A stretch of DNA of 7,242 nt from Avichristensenella sp031550095 (GCA_031550095.1 JAVBOX010000103.1:1-7242), one strand, 5' to 3'. Positions 1 to 6,011 are shown, counted from the first letter of the stretch. The notes: generated by a model not told the origin, from the letters alone. Program-made: numbers and translations.

Positions 1-393
1 GAGCGGGAGATGTTCCGGAGGCTGACAGGCGTCACGGGGGTTGGCCCGCGAACGGCCTTGGGCATTCTCTCCACGTTGACGGTGCGAGATCTTTCCCTTG
101 CGTTGCTTACGGGGGATGCCATAGCCATCGCCAGAGCCCCCAATGTGGGGAAGAAAACGGCCCAGCGGCTCATCTTGGAGCTGAAGGACAAGGTGGAACA
201 GACCGATGTGGAGACGCAGTCCATCGCGGCCATTACAGCCAGCGCCTCCGACGCGGCCCAGGAAGCCGTGCAAGCGCTGATGGCCCTGGGCTATTCCGGA
301 ACGGAGGCAAACCGGGCCGTAGCGTCCGTTCGGGACAAGGCGGATACGGCGGACGGGCTGATCCTCCACGCGCTGAAGGGATTGGGGGGCTAA
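1..393 (+). CDS. ruvA: Holliday junction DNA helicase subunit RuvA (5'-truncated)
   Basis: C-terminal 130 residues of RuvA. The reading frame is open from the first base, so the gene begins outside the window; the Met at position 10 is internal. RuvA is normally about 200 residues, so roughly 70 (the N-terminal OB-fold domain) are missing. Visible are two helix-hairpin-helix DNA-binding motifs: LTGVTGVGPRTALGILS, and IARAPNVGKKTAQRLILELK, which matches the family's PG[IV]GKKTA[EQ]RL hairpin except that Asn replaces the first Gly. After an acidic, Ala-rich linker, the last ~50 residues form the small domain III (AAQEAVQALMALGYSGTEA), which contacts RuvB and controls branch migration. RuvA tetramers clamp the four-way junction while RuvB rings pump DNA. 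The stop codon lies 3 nt before ruvB, as expected for a ruvAB operon. Identification is secure; start and promoter are not visible. Confidence 0.96.
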   Translation, partial: EREMFRRLTGVTGVGPRTALGILSTLTVRDLSLALLTGDAIAIARAPNVGKKTAQRLILELKDKVEQTDVETQSIAAITASASDAAQEAVQALMALGYSGTEANRAVASVRDKADTADGLILHALKGLGG

Positions 394-396
394 GGG

Positions 397-1446
397 ATGC
401 ATGAGGATCGGCTGATTATGTCCGGAGTTCGGGGAGAAGATGACGCGGAGTTGTCCCTGCGCCCCAAGACACTGAATGACTTTATCGGCCAGGAGGCTGT
501 GAAGGAAAACCTGCGCGTCTCCCTGGAGGCGGCGCTTCAGCGGCGGGATCCTTTGGATCACCTTCTTCTTTATGGCCCGCCGGGCTTAGGCAAGACCTCT
601 CTCGCAGCCATTATCGCCGGGGAGATGGGGCAGAGCATCCGGATTACTTCCGGGCCCGCCATTGAGCGGCCCGGGGATTTGGCGTCCATCCTCACCAACC
701 TTGCCGCCGGGGATGTCCTGTTCATCGATGAAATCCACCGCCTTTCCCATTCCGTGGAGGAGGTTCTCTATTCTGCCATGGAGGATTACGCCCTGGACAT
801 CATGATCGGCAAGGGCCCTAGCGCCCGCTCCATCCGGGTGGATTTGCCCAAGTTTACGCTGGTGGGCGCCACCACCCGGGCAGGCCTCTTGACTGCGCCT
901 CTTCGGGACCGGTTTGGGATGCTGTTTCGCCTGGAGCTCTATACGCCGGAGGAGCTTTCCCAGATTGTTTTCAACTCCGCGAGGATTTTGGGCGTGGCCG
1001 CGGAGGCTGATGGATTGAGGGAAATCGCCAGCCGCTCCCGGGGCACGCCGCGGATCGCTAATCGGCTTTTGCGCCGCGTGCGGGATTTTGCCCAGGTGCG
1101 GGCAGACGCCTTGATTACCCTGGAAGTGGCCCGGAAAAGCCTGAAGATGCTGGACATAGATGAATTGGGTTTGGATCGGGTGGACCGGGCGGTGCTGAGC
1201 ACCATGATCCAGAAATTCGGCGGCGGCCCGGTGGGCTTGGACACCCTGGCGGCCACCACCGGGGAGGACGCCACCACCATTGAGGATGTTTATGAGCCCT
1301 ATTTGCTCCAATTGGGGTTTCTCATGCGCACGCCGAGGGGCAGGGTCGCCACCGCGTCCGCCTATGAGCACATGAGGATGACACCTCCCGCAAGGAGCGC
1401 CCTGAACGAGCAAATTCAACTCGCATTGGAAGAAGATCAAGCGTGA
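397..1446 (+). CDS. ruvB: Holliday junction branch-migration ATPase RuvB
   Basis: Full-length RuvB, 349 residues (family usually 330-350), the AAA+ motor that drives branch migration with RuvA. Motifs seen: Walker A GPPGLGKT (60-67), Walker B LFIDEIH (D101, E102), sensor 1 GATTRAG (157-163), arginine-finger segment PLRDRFG (R170), sensor 2 RGTPRIANRLLRR (R219), and the C-terminal winged helix with GGPVGLDTLA (277-285) and IEDVYEPYLLQLGF (295-308). The ATG at 397 is preferred over the in-frame ATG at 418 because MHEDRLIMS resembles the short N-terminus of Bacillus RuvB; a run of six G (384-389) at the end of ruvA can serve as ribosome binding site. The C-terminal tail after TPPARSAL is slightly longer than in B. 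subtilis. Co-transcribed with ruvA (3-nt gap) and queA (4-nt overlap). No missing catalytic residue is visible. Confidence 0.98.
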   Translation: MHEDRLIMSGVRGEDDAELSLRPKTLNDFIGQEAVKENLRVSLEAALQRRDPLDHLLLYGPPGLGKTSLAAIIAGEMGQSIRITSGPAIERPGDLASILTNLAAGDVLFIDEIHRLSHSVEEVLYSAMEDYALDIMIGKGPSARSIRVDLPKFTLVGATTRAGLLTAPLRDRFGMLFRLELYTPEELSQIVFNSARILGVAAEADGLREIASRSRGTPRIANRLLRRVRDFAQVRADALITLEVARKSLKMLDIDELGLDRVDRAVLSTMIQKFGGGPVGLDTLAATTGEDATTIEDVYEPYLLQLGFLMRTPRGRVATASAYEHMRMTPPARSALNEQIQLALEEDQA

Positions 1447-2471
1447 AAACAAGCGATTTTTTCTATGACCTGCCCCAGGAGCTGATCGCCCAAACCCCGG
1501 TGGAGCCCCGGGATTCCAGCCGCCTCCTTGTCTGCAATCGGGAATCGGGCGCCCTGGAACACCGGGCCTTTCGGGATATTGTGGAGTATCTGCGGCCGGG
1601 GGATGCCCTGGTCGTCAATAACACCAAGACCATCCCCGCGCGGCTGGTAGGCCAAAGGGAAGGCACCGGCGGCGAGGTGGAATTTCTTTTGCTCAAGCGG
1701 CTGGATGCCCGTTGCTGGGAGGCGCTGGTGAAGCCGGGCCGCAAGCTTCAGCCTGGCGCGGCGTGCCTCTTTGGGGACGGGCTTCTCCGGGCCACTGTGA
1801 TGGAGCGCACGGAAGCCGAGGGGGGCCGGGTGGTTCGCTTCTCCTTTGAGGGCGCCTTTGAAGAAATACTGGAACGCGCGGGCACCATGCCCTTGCCGCC
1901 CTATATCCATGAAAAGCTGGGGGATCCCGCCCGGTACAATACGGTCTACGCAAAAATCGACGGTTCCGCAGCCACGCCTACCGCCGGCCTTCATTTTACG
2001 CCGGAACTCCTTGACCGTGTTCGGGGAATGGGCGTGGATATCGTTCCCGTCCTGCTGCATGTGGGGCTTGGCACATTTCGCCCTGTCAAGGTGGAGGACG
2101 TTTCAGAGCATGTGATGCACCGGGAGGCCTATGAGGTATCCGAGGACGCGGCGAACCGGCTGAATGGCGCCAGGGCGGAGGGAGGGCGGATTGTGTGCGT
2201 GGGAACCACGGCGGTGCGTACCCTTGAGACTGTTACCGGCATAGACGGGGTGATTCGGCCAGGGGCGGGAGAAACGGGCATTTTCATTACGCCAGGATCT
2301 GCGTTTCGCGCCGCCGACGCCCTGATCACCAACTTCCATTTGCCCGGCAGTACGCTGCTGATGCTGGTTTCCGCCTTTATGGGAAGAGAAAAAGCTTTGG
2401 AAGCTTATCAGGCGGCTGTCCAAAGCGGATATCGTTTTTTTTCCTTTGGGGACGCGATGCTGATCGTTTGA
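1443..2471 (+). CDS. queA: S-adenosylmethionine:tRNA ribosyltransferase-isomerase QueA
   Basis: 342-residue QueA, normal length for the family. It transfers and isomerises the ribosyl moiety of S-adenosylmethionine onto 7-aminomethyl-7-deazaguanine (preQ1) already placed at the tRNA wobble position, giving epoxyqueuosine; Tgt, encoded downstream, catalyses the preceding step. Diagnostic segments: N-terminal DFFYDLPQELIAQTP (5-19), NNTKTIPARL (59-68), YNTVYAKIDGSAATPTAGLHF (165-185, usually GSAAAPTAGLHF, here with a Thr), HVGLGTFRPV (206-215), and ITNFHLPGSTLLMLVSAF (295-312). The start is GTG at 1443, sharing GTGA with the ruvB stop; GGAAGAAG at 1428-1435 is a plausible ribosome binding site inside ruvB, so translation is probably coupled. 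No canonical Rho-independent terminator follows; the next gene is convergent. Confidence 0.97.
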   Translation: MKTSDFFYDLPQELIAQTPVEPRDSSRLLVCNRESGALEHRAFRDIVEYLRPGDALVVNNTKTIPARLVGQREGTGGEVEFLLLKRLDARCWEALVKPGRKLQPGAACLFGDGLLRATVMERTEAEGGRVVRFSFEGAFEEILERAGTMPLPPYIHEKLGDPARYNTVYAKIDGSAATPTAGLHFTPELLDRVRGMGVDIVPVLLHVGLGTFRPVKVEDVSEHVMHREAYEVSEDAANRLNGARAEGGRIVCVGTTAVRTLETVTGIDGVIRPGAGETGIFITPGSAFRAADALITNFHLPGSTLLMLVSAFMGREKALEAYQAAVQSGYRFFSFGDAMLIV

Positions 2472-2494
2472 TGAAACAAGGGCTTATGGCTCCC

Positions 2495-2534
2495 ACGCCG
2501 GCTGAGCCGCTAAAACGCCGGTTGAGCCGCTAAA
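2495..2534 (+). repeat. Two tandem copies of a 20-bp repeat in the queA/ABC convergent spacer
   Basis: Positions 2495-2514 and 2515-2534 are adjacent copies of a 20-bp unit (acgccggYtgagccgctaaa) differing only at 2502/2522 (C versus T). Each unit carries a small inverted repeat, CGGC-TGA-GCCG in copy 1 and CGGT-TGA-GCCG in copy 2. The two copies fill half of the 79-nt spacer between the convergent queA and permease stops. No U-tract follows on either strand, so this is not a classical terminator, although stem-forming RNA could slow polymerase or protect 3' ends. It could be a mini-VNTR or two copies of a dispersed genomic palindrome. Confidence 0.75.
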
Positions 2535-2550
2535 GGCAACGCCGCGCTTA

Positions 2551-3249
2551 TCAATCCAGCCGTTTTTTCCGATAGATGACTGAGAACAAAAGGGCCGCGA
2601 GAATCGCCCACGCCAATAGCACCGCAAGGGGAAACCACAGGCTTCCTTCTTTCCCAAGGATTTGAAGCATGGCATACGTTGGTGTAAAACGGGCGTATTT
2701 AGCAAAGCCTTCATCCACCTGGCCGAAGATGGCGGGTATCAGGAGGAGCATGGCGAAAGGCGCGGACATGGTGCCCGTGGCCATTTGATTTTTGCTGACG
2801 ATGCCGATGATCGCCCCAAAGAACATCAGGCATAAGCACGTAAAGGATGTTCCGAAGAAAAAGCGGATGAAGGAAACGGCGCCGGCGCCTGAGAGAAAAT
2901 AGATTACGAGGCCGACCGACTGGGTGATCAGATAGATCACGAGGGCTTTGCTGATCAGGAACTCGCCGGCGGACACGTTGGATAGCATCAGCGTCCGAAG
3001 GGTGTTCTTTTCTTTTTCCTCGGCGATCATCATGGACATGGCGGATATGGGGATCAGGGAGAGGTTCATGAGGAGCCCGGTCGCCATCACAAAACTCTGG
3101 TCCATATGCTCCCCGCCAAGGCTGATATAGCGGTAGAGCAGCGTAAACAGGATGGGCAGCACAACCATAATCATGCTTTGCGAGTTCTTCAGTGCGTCCT
3201 TGATATCCTTTTGGAAAAGGGCTTTGATCTTATGGGCGGAAAGGCTCAT
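2551..3249 (-). CDS. ABC-2 type transporter permease subunit
   Basis: 232-residue integral membrane protein, the permease half of an ABC-2 exporter. The frame is open upstream to 3339, but ATG at 3249 is chosen because GGGAGGA sits just upstream and the ATG overlaps the ATPase stop (ATGA, 3246-3249), a typical translational-coupling junction. Hydrophobicity by eye suggests six membrane segments: about 23-42, 50-76, 101-120, 126-151, 158-178 and 202-226, with a basic C-terminus (YRKKRLD). The cytoplasmic stretch AEEKEKNTLRTLMLSNVSAGEFLISK (76-101) is the characteristic ABC-2 coupling segment after the second helix. Substrate cannot be deduced: ABC-2 exporters of this layout move drugs, peptides, lipids or sodium. 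The gene is convergent with queA and expressed from the promoter at 4138-4166. Confidence 0.9.
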   Translation of the reverse strand: MSLSAHKIKALFQKDIKDALKNSQSMIMVVLPILFTLLYRYISLGGEHMDQSFVMATGLLMNLSLIPISAMSMMIAEEKEKNTLRTLMLSNVSAGEFLISKALVIYLITQSVGLVIYFLSGAGAVSFIRFFFGTSFTCLCLMFFGAIIGIVSKNQMATGTMSAPFAMLLLIPAIFGQVDEGFAKYARFTPTYAMLQILGKEGSLWFPLAVLLAWAILAALLFSVIYRKKRLD

Positions 3250-4109
3250 GATAGATTCCTCCCTGTCAGCTGGAGAAAAACCTCCTCCAAATTCGGTTCC
3301 TGTGAGTGCAATGTTAAAAGGCTTTCCCCAGAAAGCCACTCCGTGAGCTCCCGAAGGCCGTCGGCGCTCTTTTCCACCGTTTTCATGGCCCCTTTTTCTG
3401 TTCGCGCTGTGAGGGAGTTCGACGCGTGGGACAGCTTGTGAGCCTCAGGCGTATCGCAGGCCACAATAGAGCCATGGTTGAGAAATGCCACCCGATGGCA
3501 TAGCTTATCCGCTTCCTCCATGTTGTGGGTGGTCAGGAAGATGGTCGTGCCCTCACGATTCAGCTGCCGCAGCAATTGATGGATTTGCAGAGATGTGCCC
3601 GGGTCCAGTGCGGCGGTGGGCTCATCCAAGAAAAGCAGGCTTGGCTTGTGCAGAACAGCCCGCGCCAGCATGAGCCGCTGCTTCATTCCCTTGGAAAGCG
3701 TTTTCACGGGTTTTGCCTTCTCATCCGCTAGGCCGACCTGAGCAAGCAATTCATCGATCGACTTGTGGGGAATCCGTTTTAAATCCGCGTAGAGCACCAG
3801 GTTGTCGCCGACGCTAAGCCGCTCATAAAGCCCGCTGTTATCGCTCAGCACACCCACCCTGTCAAACACATCCTGATGGAGATCCCATATGGGCTTCCCA
3901 AAAAGAATGATCTCCCCTTCGTCCGCCTTGAGCTGCCGGGTCGCCAGCTTGATGGTAGTGGTCTTGCCGGCACCGCTGGGGCCGAGAAAACCAAAAATTT
4001 CCCCGGTACGCACTTCAAAGGATAAATCCTTGAGAGCCTGCTTGCCGGAGAAAGCTTTTCCCACGACCCTCACAGAGATTAGCGCTTCCTGAAATGTTTC
4101 GGAAAGCAT
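3246..4109 (-). CDS. ABC transporter ATP-binding protein (ABC-2 exporter type)
   Basis: 287-residue ATPase that powers the adjacent permease. Motifs: Walker A GPSGAGKT (43-50), signature LSKGMKQR (138-145), Walker B LLFLDEP (158-164) followed by TAALDP, and switch His at TTH (H195). The C-terminus ends in EPNLEEVFLQLTGR, typical of the DUF4162 extension of drug, antibiotic and sodium exporters. The Q-loop reads VGVLSDNSGLYERLSV (85-100) with no Gln at the usual place; Asp, Asn or Glu there is met in this subgroup. The frame is open to 4178, but ATG at 4109 is preferred because AGGAG lies at 4121-4117 (7-nt spacing) and the upstream residues lack family character. First gene of a two-gene operon, divergent from tgt. 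Generic assignment is firm; substrate unknown. Confidence 0.95.
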   Translation of the reverse strand: MLSETFQEALISVRVVGKAFSGKQALKDLSFEVRTGEIFGFLGPSGAGKTTTIKLATRQLKADEGEIILFGKPIWDLHQDVFDRVGVLSDNSGLYERLSVGDNLVLYADLKRIPHKSIDELLAQVGLADEKAKPVKTLSKGMKQRLMLARAVLHKPSLLFLDEPTAALDPGTSLQIHQLLRQLNREGTTIFLTTHNMEEADKLCHRVAFLNHGSIVACDTPEAHKLSHASNSLTARTEKGAMKTVEKSADGLRELTEWLSGESLLTLHSQEPNLEEVFLQLTGRNLS

Positions 4110-4137
4110 AACAATTCTCCTAACAAATTTTTCATAA

Positions 4138-4166
4138 AGAATAGCATAAAAGAGCGCCCTTGTAAA
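4138..4166 (-). promoter_or_regulatory. Sigma-A-type promoter of the ABC exporter operon
   Basis: On the minus strand, TTTACA (4166-4161, 5/6 to the -35 consensus) is followed after exactly 17 nt by TATTCT (4143-4138), preceded by TGC, giving an extended -10. The predicted start is about A4131, leaving a ~21-nt leader containing AGGAG before the ATPase ATG. Its -35 box occupies the same base pairs as the tgt -35 on the other strand. Confidence 0.7.
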
Positions 4167-4188
4167 CAGATTGCGCAAATGGTATACT
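4160..4188 (+). promoter_or_regulatory. Sigma-A-type promoter of tgt, extended -10
   Basis: TTGTAA (4160-4165, 4/6 to consensus) and TATACT (4183-4188, 5/6) are separated by 17 nt, with TGG directly before the -10 box (extended -10). Standard spacing puts +1 at about G4195, within 0-3 nt of the tgt ATG at 4196, so the mRNA should be leaderless or nearly so. The -35 region coincides with that of the divergent ABC promoter. Confidence 0.75.
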
Positions 4189-4195
4189 GCTCACG

Positions 4196-5320
4196 ATGAG
4201 AAATTTTGCGTTTGAACTGATCAAAACATGCGCCAAGACAGGCGCCCGCCGGGGCCGGATTCATACGCCCCATGGCACCATTGAGACGCCATGCTACATG
4301 CCGGTGGGCACCCAGGCCACCGTGAAAGCCATGACTCCCGAAGCCGTTCGAGACGTGGGAGCGGAAATCATTCTTTCCAACACCTATCATCTGCACTTGC
4401 GCCCTGGGGAGGATCTGATCAAGGAAGCCGGAGGCTTGCATAAGTTCATGCACTGGGAACGACCGATCCTGACAGATAGCGGCGGATTCCAGGTTTTTTC
4501 TTTATCCAGACTTCGGAAGATCACAGAGGAAGGCGTGCGGTTTCGCTCCCACATCGATGGATCGCCCAGGCTTCTGACGCCGGAGATCACCACCAGAATC
4601 CAGAATGACCTGGGGGCGGATATCATCATGCAGTTTGATGAGTGCTCGCCCTACCCTTGTGACCGGCTGACGGCGGAAGCGGCGATGCTTCGTTCCCTTC
4701 GCTGGGCTGAGCGGTGCAAGGCGGCCCATGGCCGGGAGGATCAGGCGTTGTTTGGCATCGTCCAAGGGGGCTTTGAGAAGGATCTGCGCGTGGAGAGCGC
4801 CAGGGCGCTTCGGGATCTGGAGTTTCCCGGGTACGGCATTGGAGGGCTTTCCGTGGGGGAGCCCAAGCCTGAAATGTATGCCCTTTTGGAATCCGTTACG
4901 CCGGAACTCCCAAAGAACAAGCCACGCTACCTCATGGGTGTCGGCACGCCGGACTGCCTCATAGAAGGTGTGCTCAGGGGTGTGGATATGTTCGACTGTG
5001 TTTTGGCCACGCGGATTGCCCGAAACGGAACCGCCATGACGGAAGCCGGAAGGCTTGTGGTGAAGAACGCCGCGTATGCCCGGGATTTCACCCCCCTGGA
5101 TTCCGCCTGTGACTGCTACACCTGCCATGGCTATAGCCGCGCTTATCTCCGCCATCTTTTCAAGGCGGAAGAAATCCTTGGGGCGCATCTACTCAGCATC
5201 CATAACTTGCGATTCCTTCTGCGGCTGATGGAACGGATTCGTCAGGCGATTGAATCGGATAGCCTCTTGGATTTTCGAGATGATTTCTATTCAAAATACG
5301 ATTTATCCCGGAACTTTTAG
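4196..5320 (+). CDS. tgt: Queuine/preQ1 tRNA-guanine transglycosylase (bacterial Tgt)
   Basis: 374-residue Tgt, which exchanges guanine-34 for preQ1 in GUN-anticodon tRNAs (Asp, Asn, His, Tyr). By alignment from memory with E. coli Tgt, D94 in ILTDSGGFQVFSL corresponds to the catalytic D89, and D267 in RGVDMFDCVLATR to the nucleophile D264. The zinc site is C305, C307, C310 (CDCYTC) and H336 (IHNLRF). Other hallmarks are SNTYHLHLRPG (61-71), FGIVQGG (186-192), GYGIGGLSVGEP (212-223) and YLMGVGTPDCL (245-255). Start at 4196: MRNFAFELIKTC matches the family N-terminus, and no in-frame ATG, GTG or TTG start lies upstream before a stop (TTG-TAA at 4160-4165). There is no Shine-Dalgarno sequence, and the promoter sits immediately upstream, implying leaderless translation. 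Tgt acts just before QueA, whose gene lies beyond the inserted ABC pair. Confidence 0.98.
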   Translation: MRNFAFELIKTCAKTGARRGRIHTPHGTIETPCYMPVGTQATVKAMTPEAVRDVGAEIILSNTYHLHLRPGEDLIKEAGGLHKFMHWERPILTDSGGFQVFSLSRLRKITEEGVRFRSHIDGSPRLLTPEITTRIQNDLGADIIMQFDECSPYPCDRLTAEAAMLRSLRWAERCKAAHGREDQALFGIVQGGFEKDLRVESARALRDLEFPGYGIGGLSVGEPKPEMYALLESVTPELPKNKPRYLMGVGTPDCLIEGVLRGVDMFDCVLATRIARNGTAMTEAGRLVVKNAAYARDFTPLDSACDCYTCHGYSRAYLRHLFKAEEILGAHLLSIHNLRFLLRLMERIRQAIESDSLLDFRDDFYSKYDLSRNF

Positions 5321-5349
5321 CGGTTACATATTTGTTTCAAAAACAATGG

Positions 5350-5379
5350 TTGCAAAGAAATGGGAAAACGGGGTATAAT
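5350..5379 (+). promoter_or_regulatory. Promoter of yajC with a palindromic, consensus -10
   Basis: TTGCAA (5350-5355, 4/6) is followed after 18 nt by a perfect TATAAT (5374-5379). Predicted +1 is A5386, giving a ~26-nt leader that contains AAGGCGGTG (5396-5404, one mismatch to AAGGAGGTG) at good spacing from the ATG at 5412. The -10 lies inside a 13-bp perfect palindrome (GGGTAT-A-ATACCC, 5371-5383). No terminator is seen after tgt, so read-through from tgt probably contributes too. Confidence 0.75.
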
Positions 5380-5411
5380 ACCCTTAATTTTGCAAAAGGC
5401 GGTGTAATAAA

Positions 5412-5810
5412 ATGGAGTGGTTTTCCCTTTTGACTCGCGTGAGCGCGGCGATTGCCGAAACGGGGGCTCCCGCTGCGGACGCGGCAGGCGATGCTGTGGC
5501 CGCGGAAGGCGGAATGCTGCAGATGGTGCTGTCTATGGCCCCGTTGCTGCTTATCGTCGTTGTGTTTTACTTTATGCTCATCCGTCCCCAGCGCAAAAAG
5601 GACAAGAAGGTTAAGGACATGCTGGCGGCCTTGAAAGTGGGCGACCGGGTAACCACCATCGGCGGCATCCATGGCACCATCATGAGCATCAAGGATGAGA
5701 CGATCACCTTGGGCATCGGCGCTGAAAAAACGAAGCTGGTGTTCGCCCGCTGGGCCATTCGGAATGTGGACGAGGTTTCCATCGAAAACGACAGCGAGAC
5801 GCTGGTGTAA
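5412..5810 (+). CDS. yajC: Preprotein translocase subunit YajC
   Basis: 132-residue single-span membrane protein of the YajC family, an accessory partner of SecDF and the SecYEG channel. Order: an Ala/Gly-rich N-terminal segment (about 11-34, with ETGAPA much like E. coli YajC's ATGAPAQG), one transmembrane helix (about 38-57), the signature FYFMLIRPQRKKDKK (52-66), and a cytoplasmic beta-rich domain with LKVGDRVTTIGGIHGTI (74-90). The ATG at 5412 is favoured over the internal ATG at 5514 (GGAAGG upstream, would give 98 residues) because it has a near-perfect ribosome binding site, a promoter at the right distance and the family-like N-terminal extension. Slightly longer than usual (85-115). 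Its position after tgt is conserved in many bacteria. secD and secF, often close by, are absent before recJ. Confidence 0.95.
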   Translation: MEWFSLLTRVSAAIAETGAPAADAAGDAVAAEGGMLQMVLSMAPLLLIVVVFYFMLIRPQRKKDKKVKDMLAALKVGDRVTTIGGIHGTIMSIKDETITLGIGAEKTKLVFARWAIRNVDEVSIENDSETLV

Positions 5811-5847
5811 ACAAGCGCCGTAAAGAGCTAAGGCGAAGATAGAAGAA

Positions 5848-5914
5848 AGCGGAGCGTTGCTTCTGAACCGGGGGAATCCTTTCTTTCTGGTTCAGAGGTG
5901 GGTTTCGTTCCGCT
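5848..5914 (+). promoter_or_regulatory. Long imperfect RNA hairpin downstream of yajC
   Basis: AGCGGAGCG (5848-5856) pairs with CGTTCCGCT (5906-5914) over 9 bp with one G-U. After a 4-nt bulge (5902-5905), 5857-5869 pairs with 5889-5901 over 13 bp including four G-U pairs; its core is CTGAACC/GGTTCAG. The loop (5870-5888) is a G-run followed by a pyrimidine-rich stretch. About 22 pairs in 67 nt is far more than a random spacer would give. The 3' arm is shared with the alternative hairpin at 5908-5933, so this stem may act as the upstream switch of an attenuator. It might instead only stabilise the yajC 3' end. Confidence 0.6.
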
Positions 5915-5933
5915 AAAGAGAGCTTTCGCGGAA
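5908..5933 (+). promoter_or_regulatory. Candidate antiterminator hairpin
   Basis: TTCCGC (5908-5913) is perfectly complementary to GCGGAA (5928-5933). Inside it AAAG (5915-5918) pairs with CTTT (5923-5926) around an AGAG tetraloop, with a single T/C mismatch between the two stems. Forming it would consume the 3' arm of the upstream hairpin and most of both arms of the terminator, so the three structures exclude one another as upstream stem or terminator versus antiterminator. No ligand-binding domain was recognised. The overlap could be fortuitous in a GC-balanced palindrome-rich spacer. Confidence 0.4.
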
Positions 5934-5947
5934 GCTCTTTTCTTTTT
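5916..5947 (+). terminator. Rho-independent terminator after yajC
   Basis: Stem 5916-5926 pairs with 5931-5941 (11 bp with two G-U, core AGAGCTT/AAGCTCT) around a CGCG loop, with the U-rich tract TTTTCTTTTT spanning 5938-5947. This is a strong intrinsic terminator on the + strand, lying 106 nt after the yajC stop and about 100 nt before the next gene. It either ends the yajC transcript or, with the overlapping hairpin at 5908-5933, gates read-through into the membrane-protein gene. Confidence 0.85.
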
Positions 5948-6011
5948 GGGGCAAGACATCCAGCGGCGTTCCAGATTTTGCGCCTTTTTCGCATAGAGGC
6001 CAACCGCGCCG

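Noticed and set aside
586..1452. Long minus-strand open frames inside ruvB (288 codons) and queA (207 codons)
   Set aside because: They mirror codon bias of the sense genes; the products are His/Gly/Pro-rich and low in complexity, with no family features.
3250..3339. Longer permease N-terminus starting at 3339
   Set aside because: The extra 30 residues overlap the conserved C-terminal coding region of the ATPase, and the ATG at 3249 has GGGAGGA and the typical 4-nt stop/start overlap.
5890..5947. T-box riboswitch (GGTGGG...TTCCGC followed by a terminator)
   Set aside because: The segment only faintly resembles the conserved T-box element (AGGGTGGNACCGCG). There is no room for stem I and a specifier loop between the yajC stop and this site, and the downstream gene has no link to tRNA charging or amino acids.
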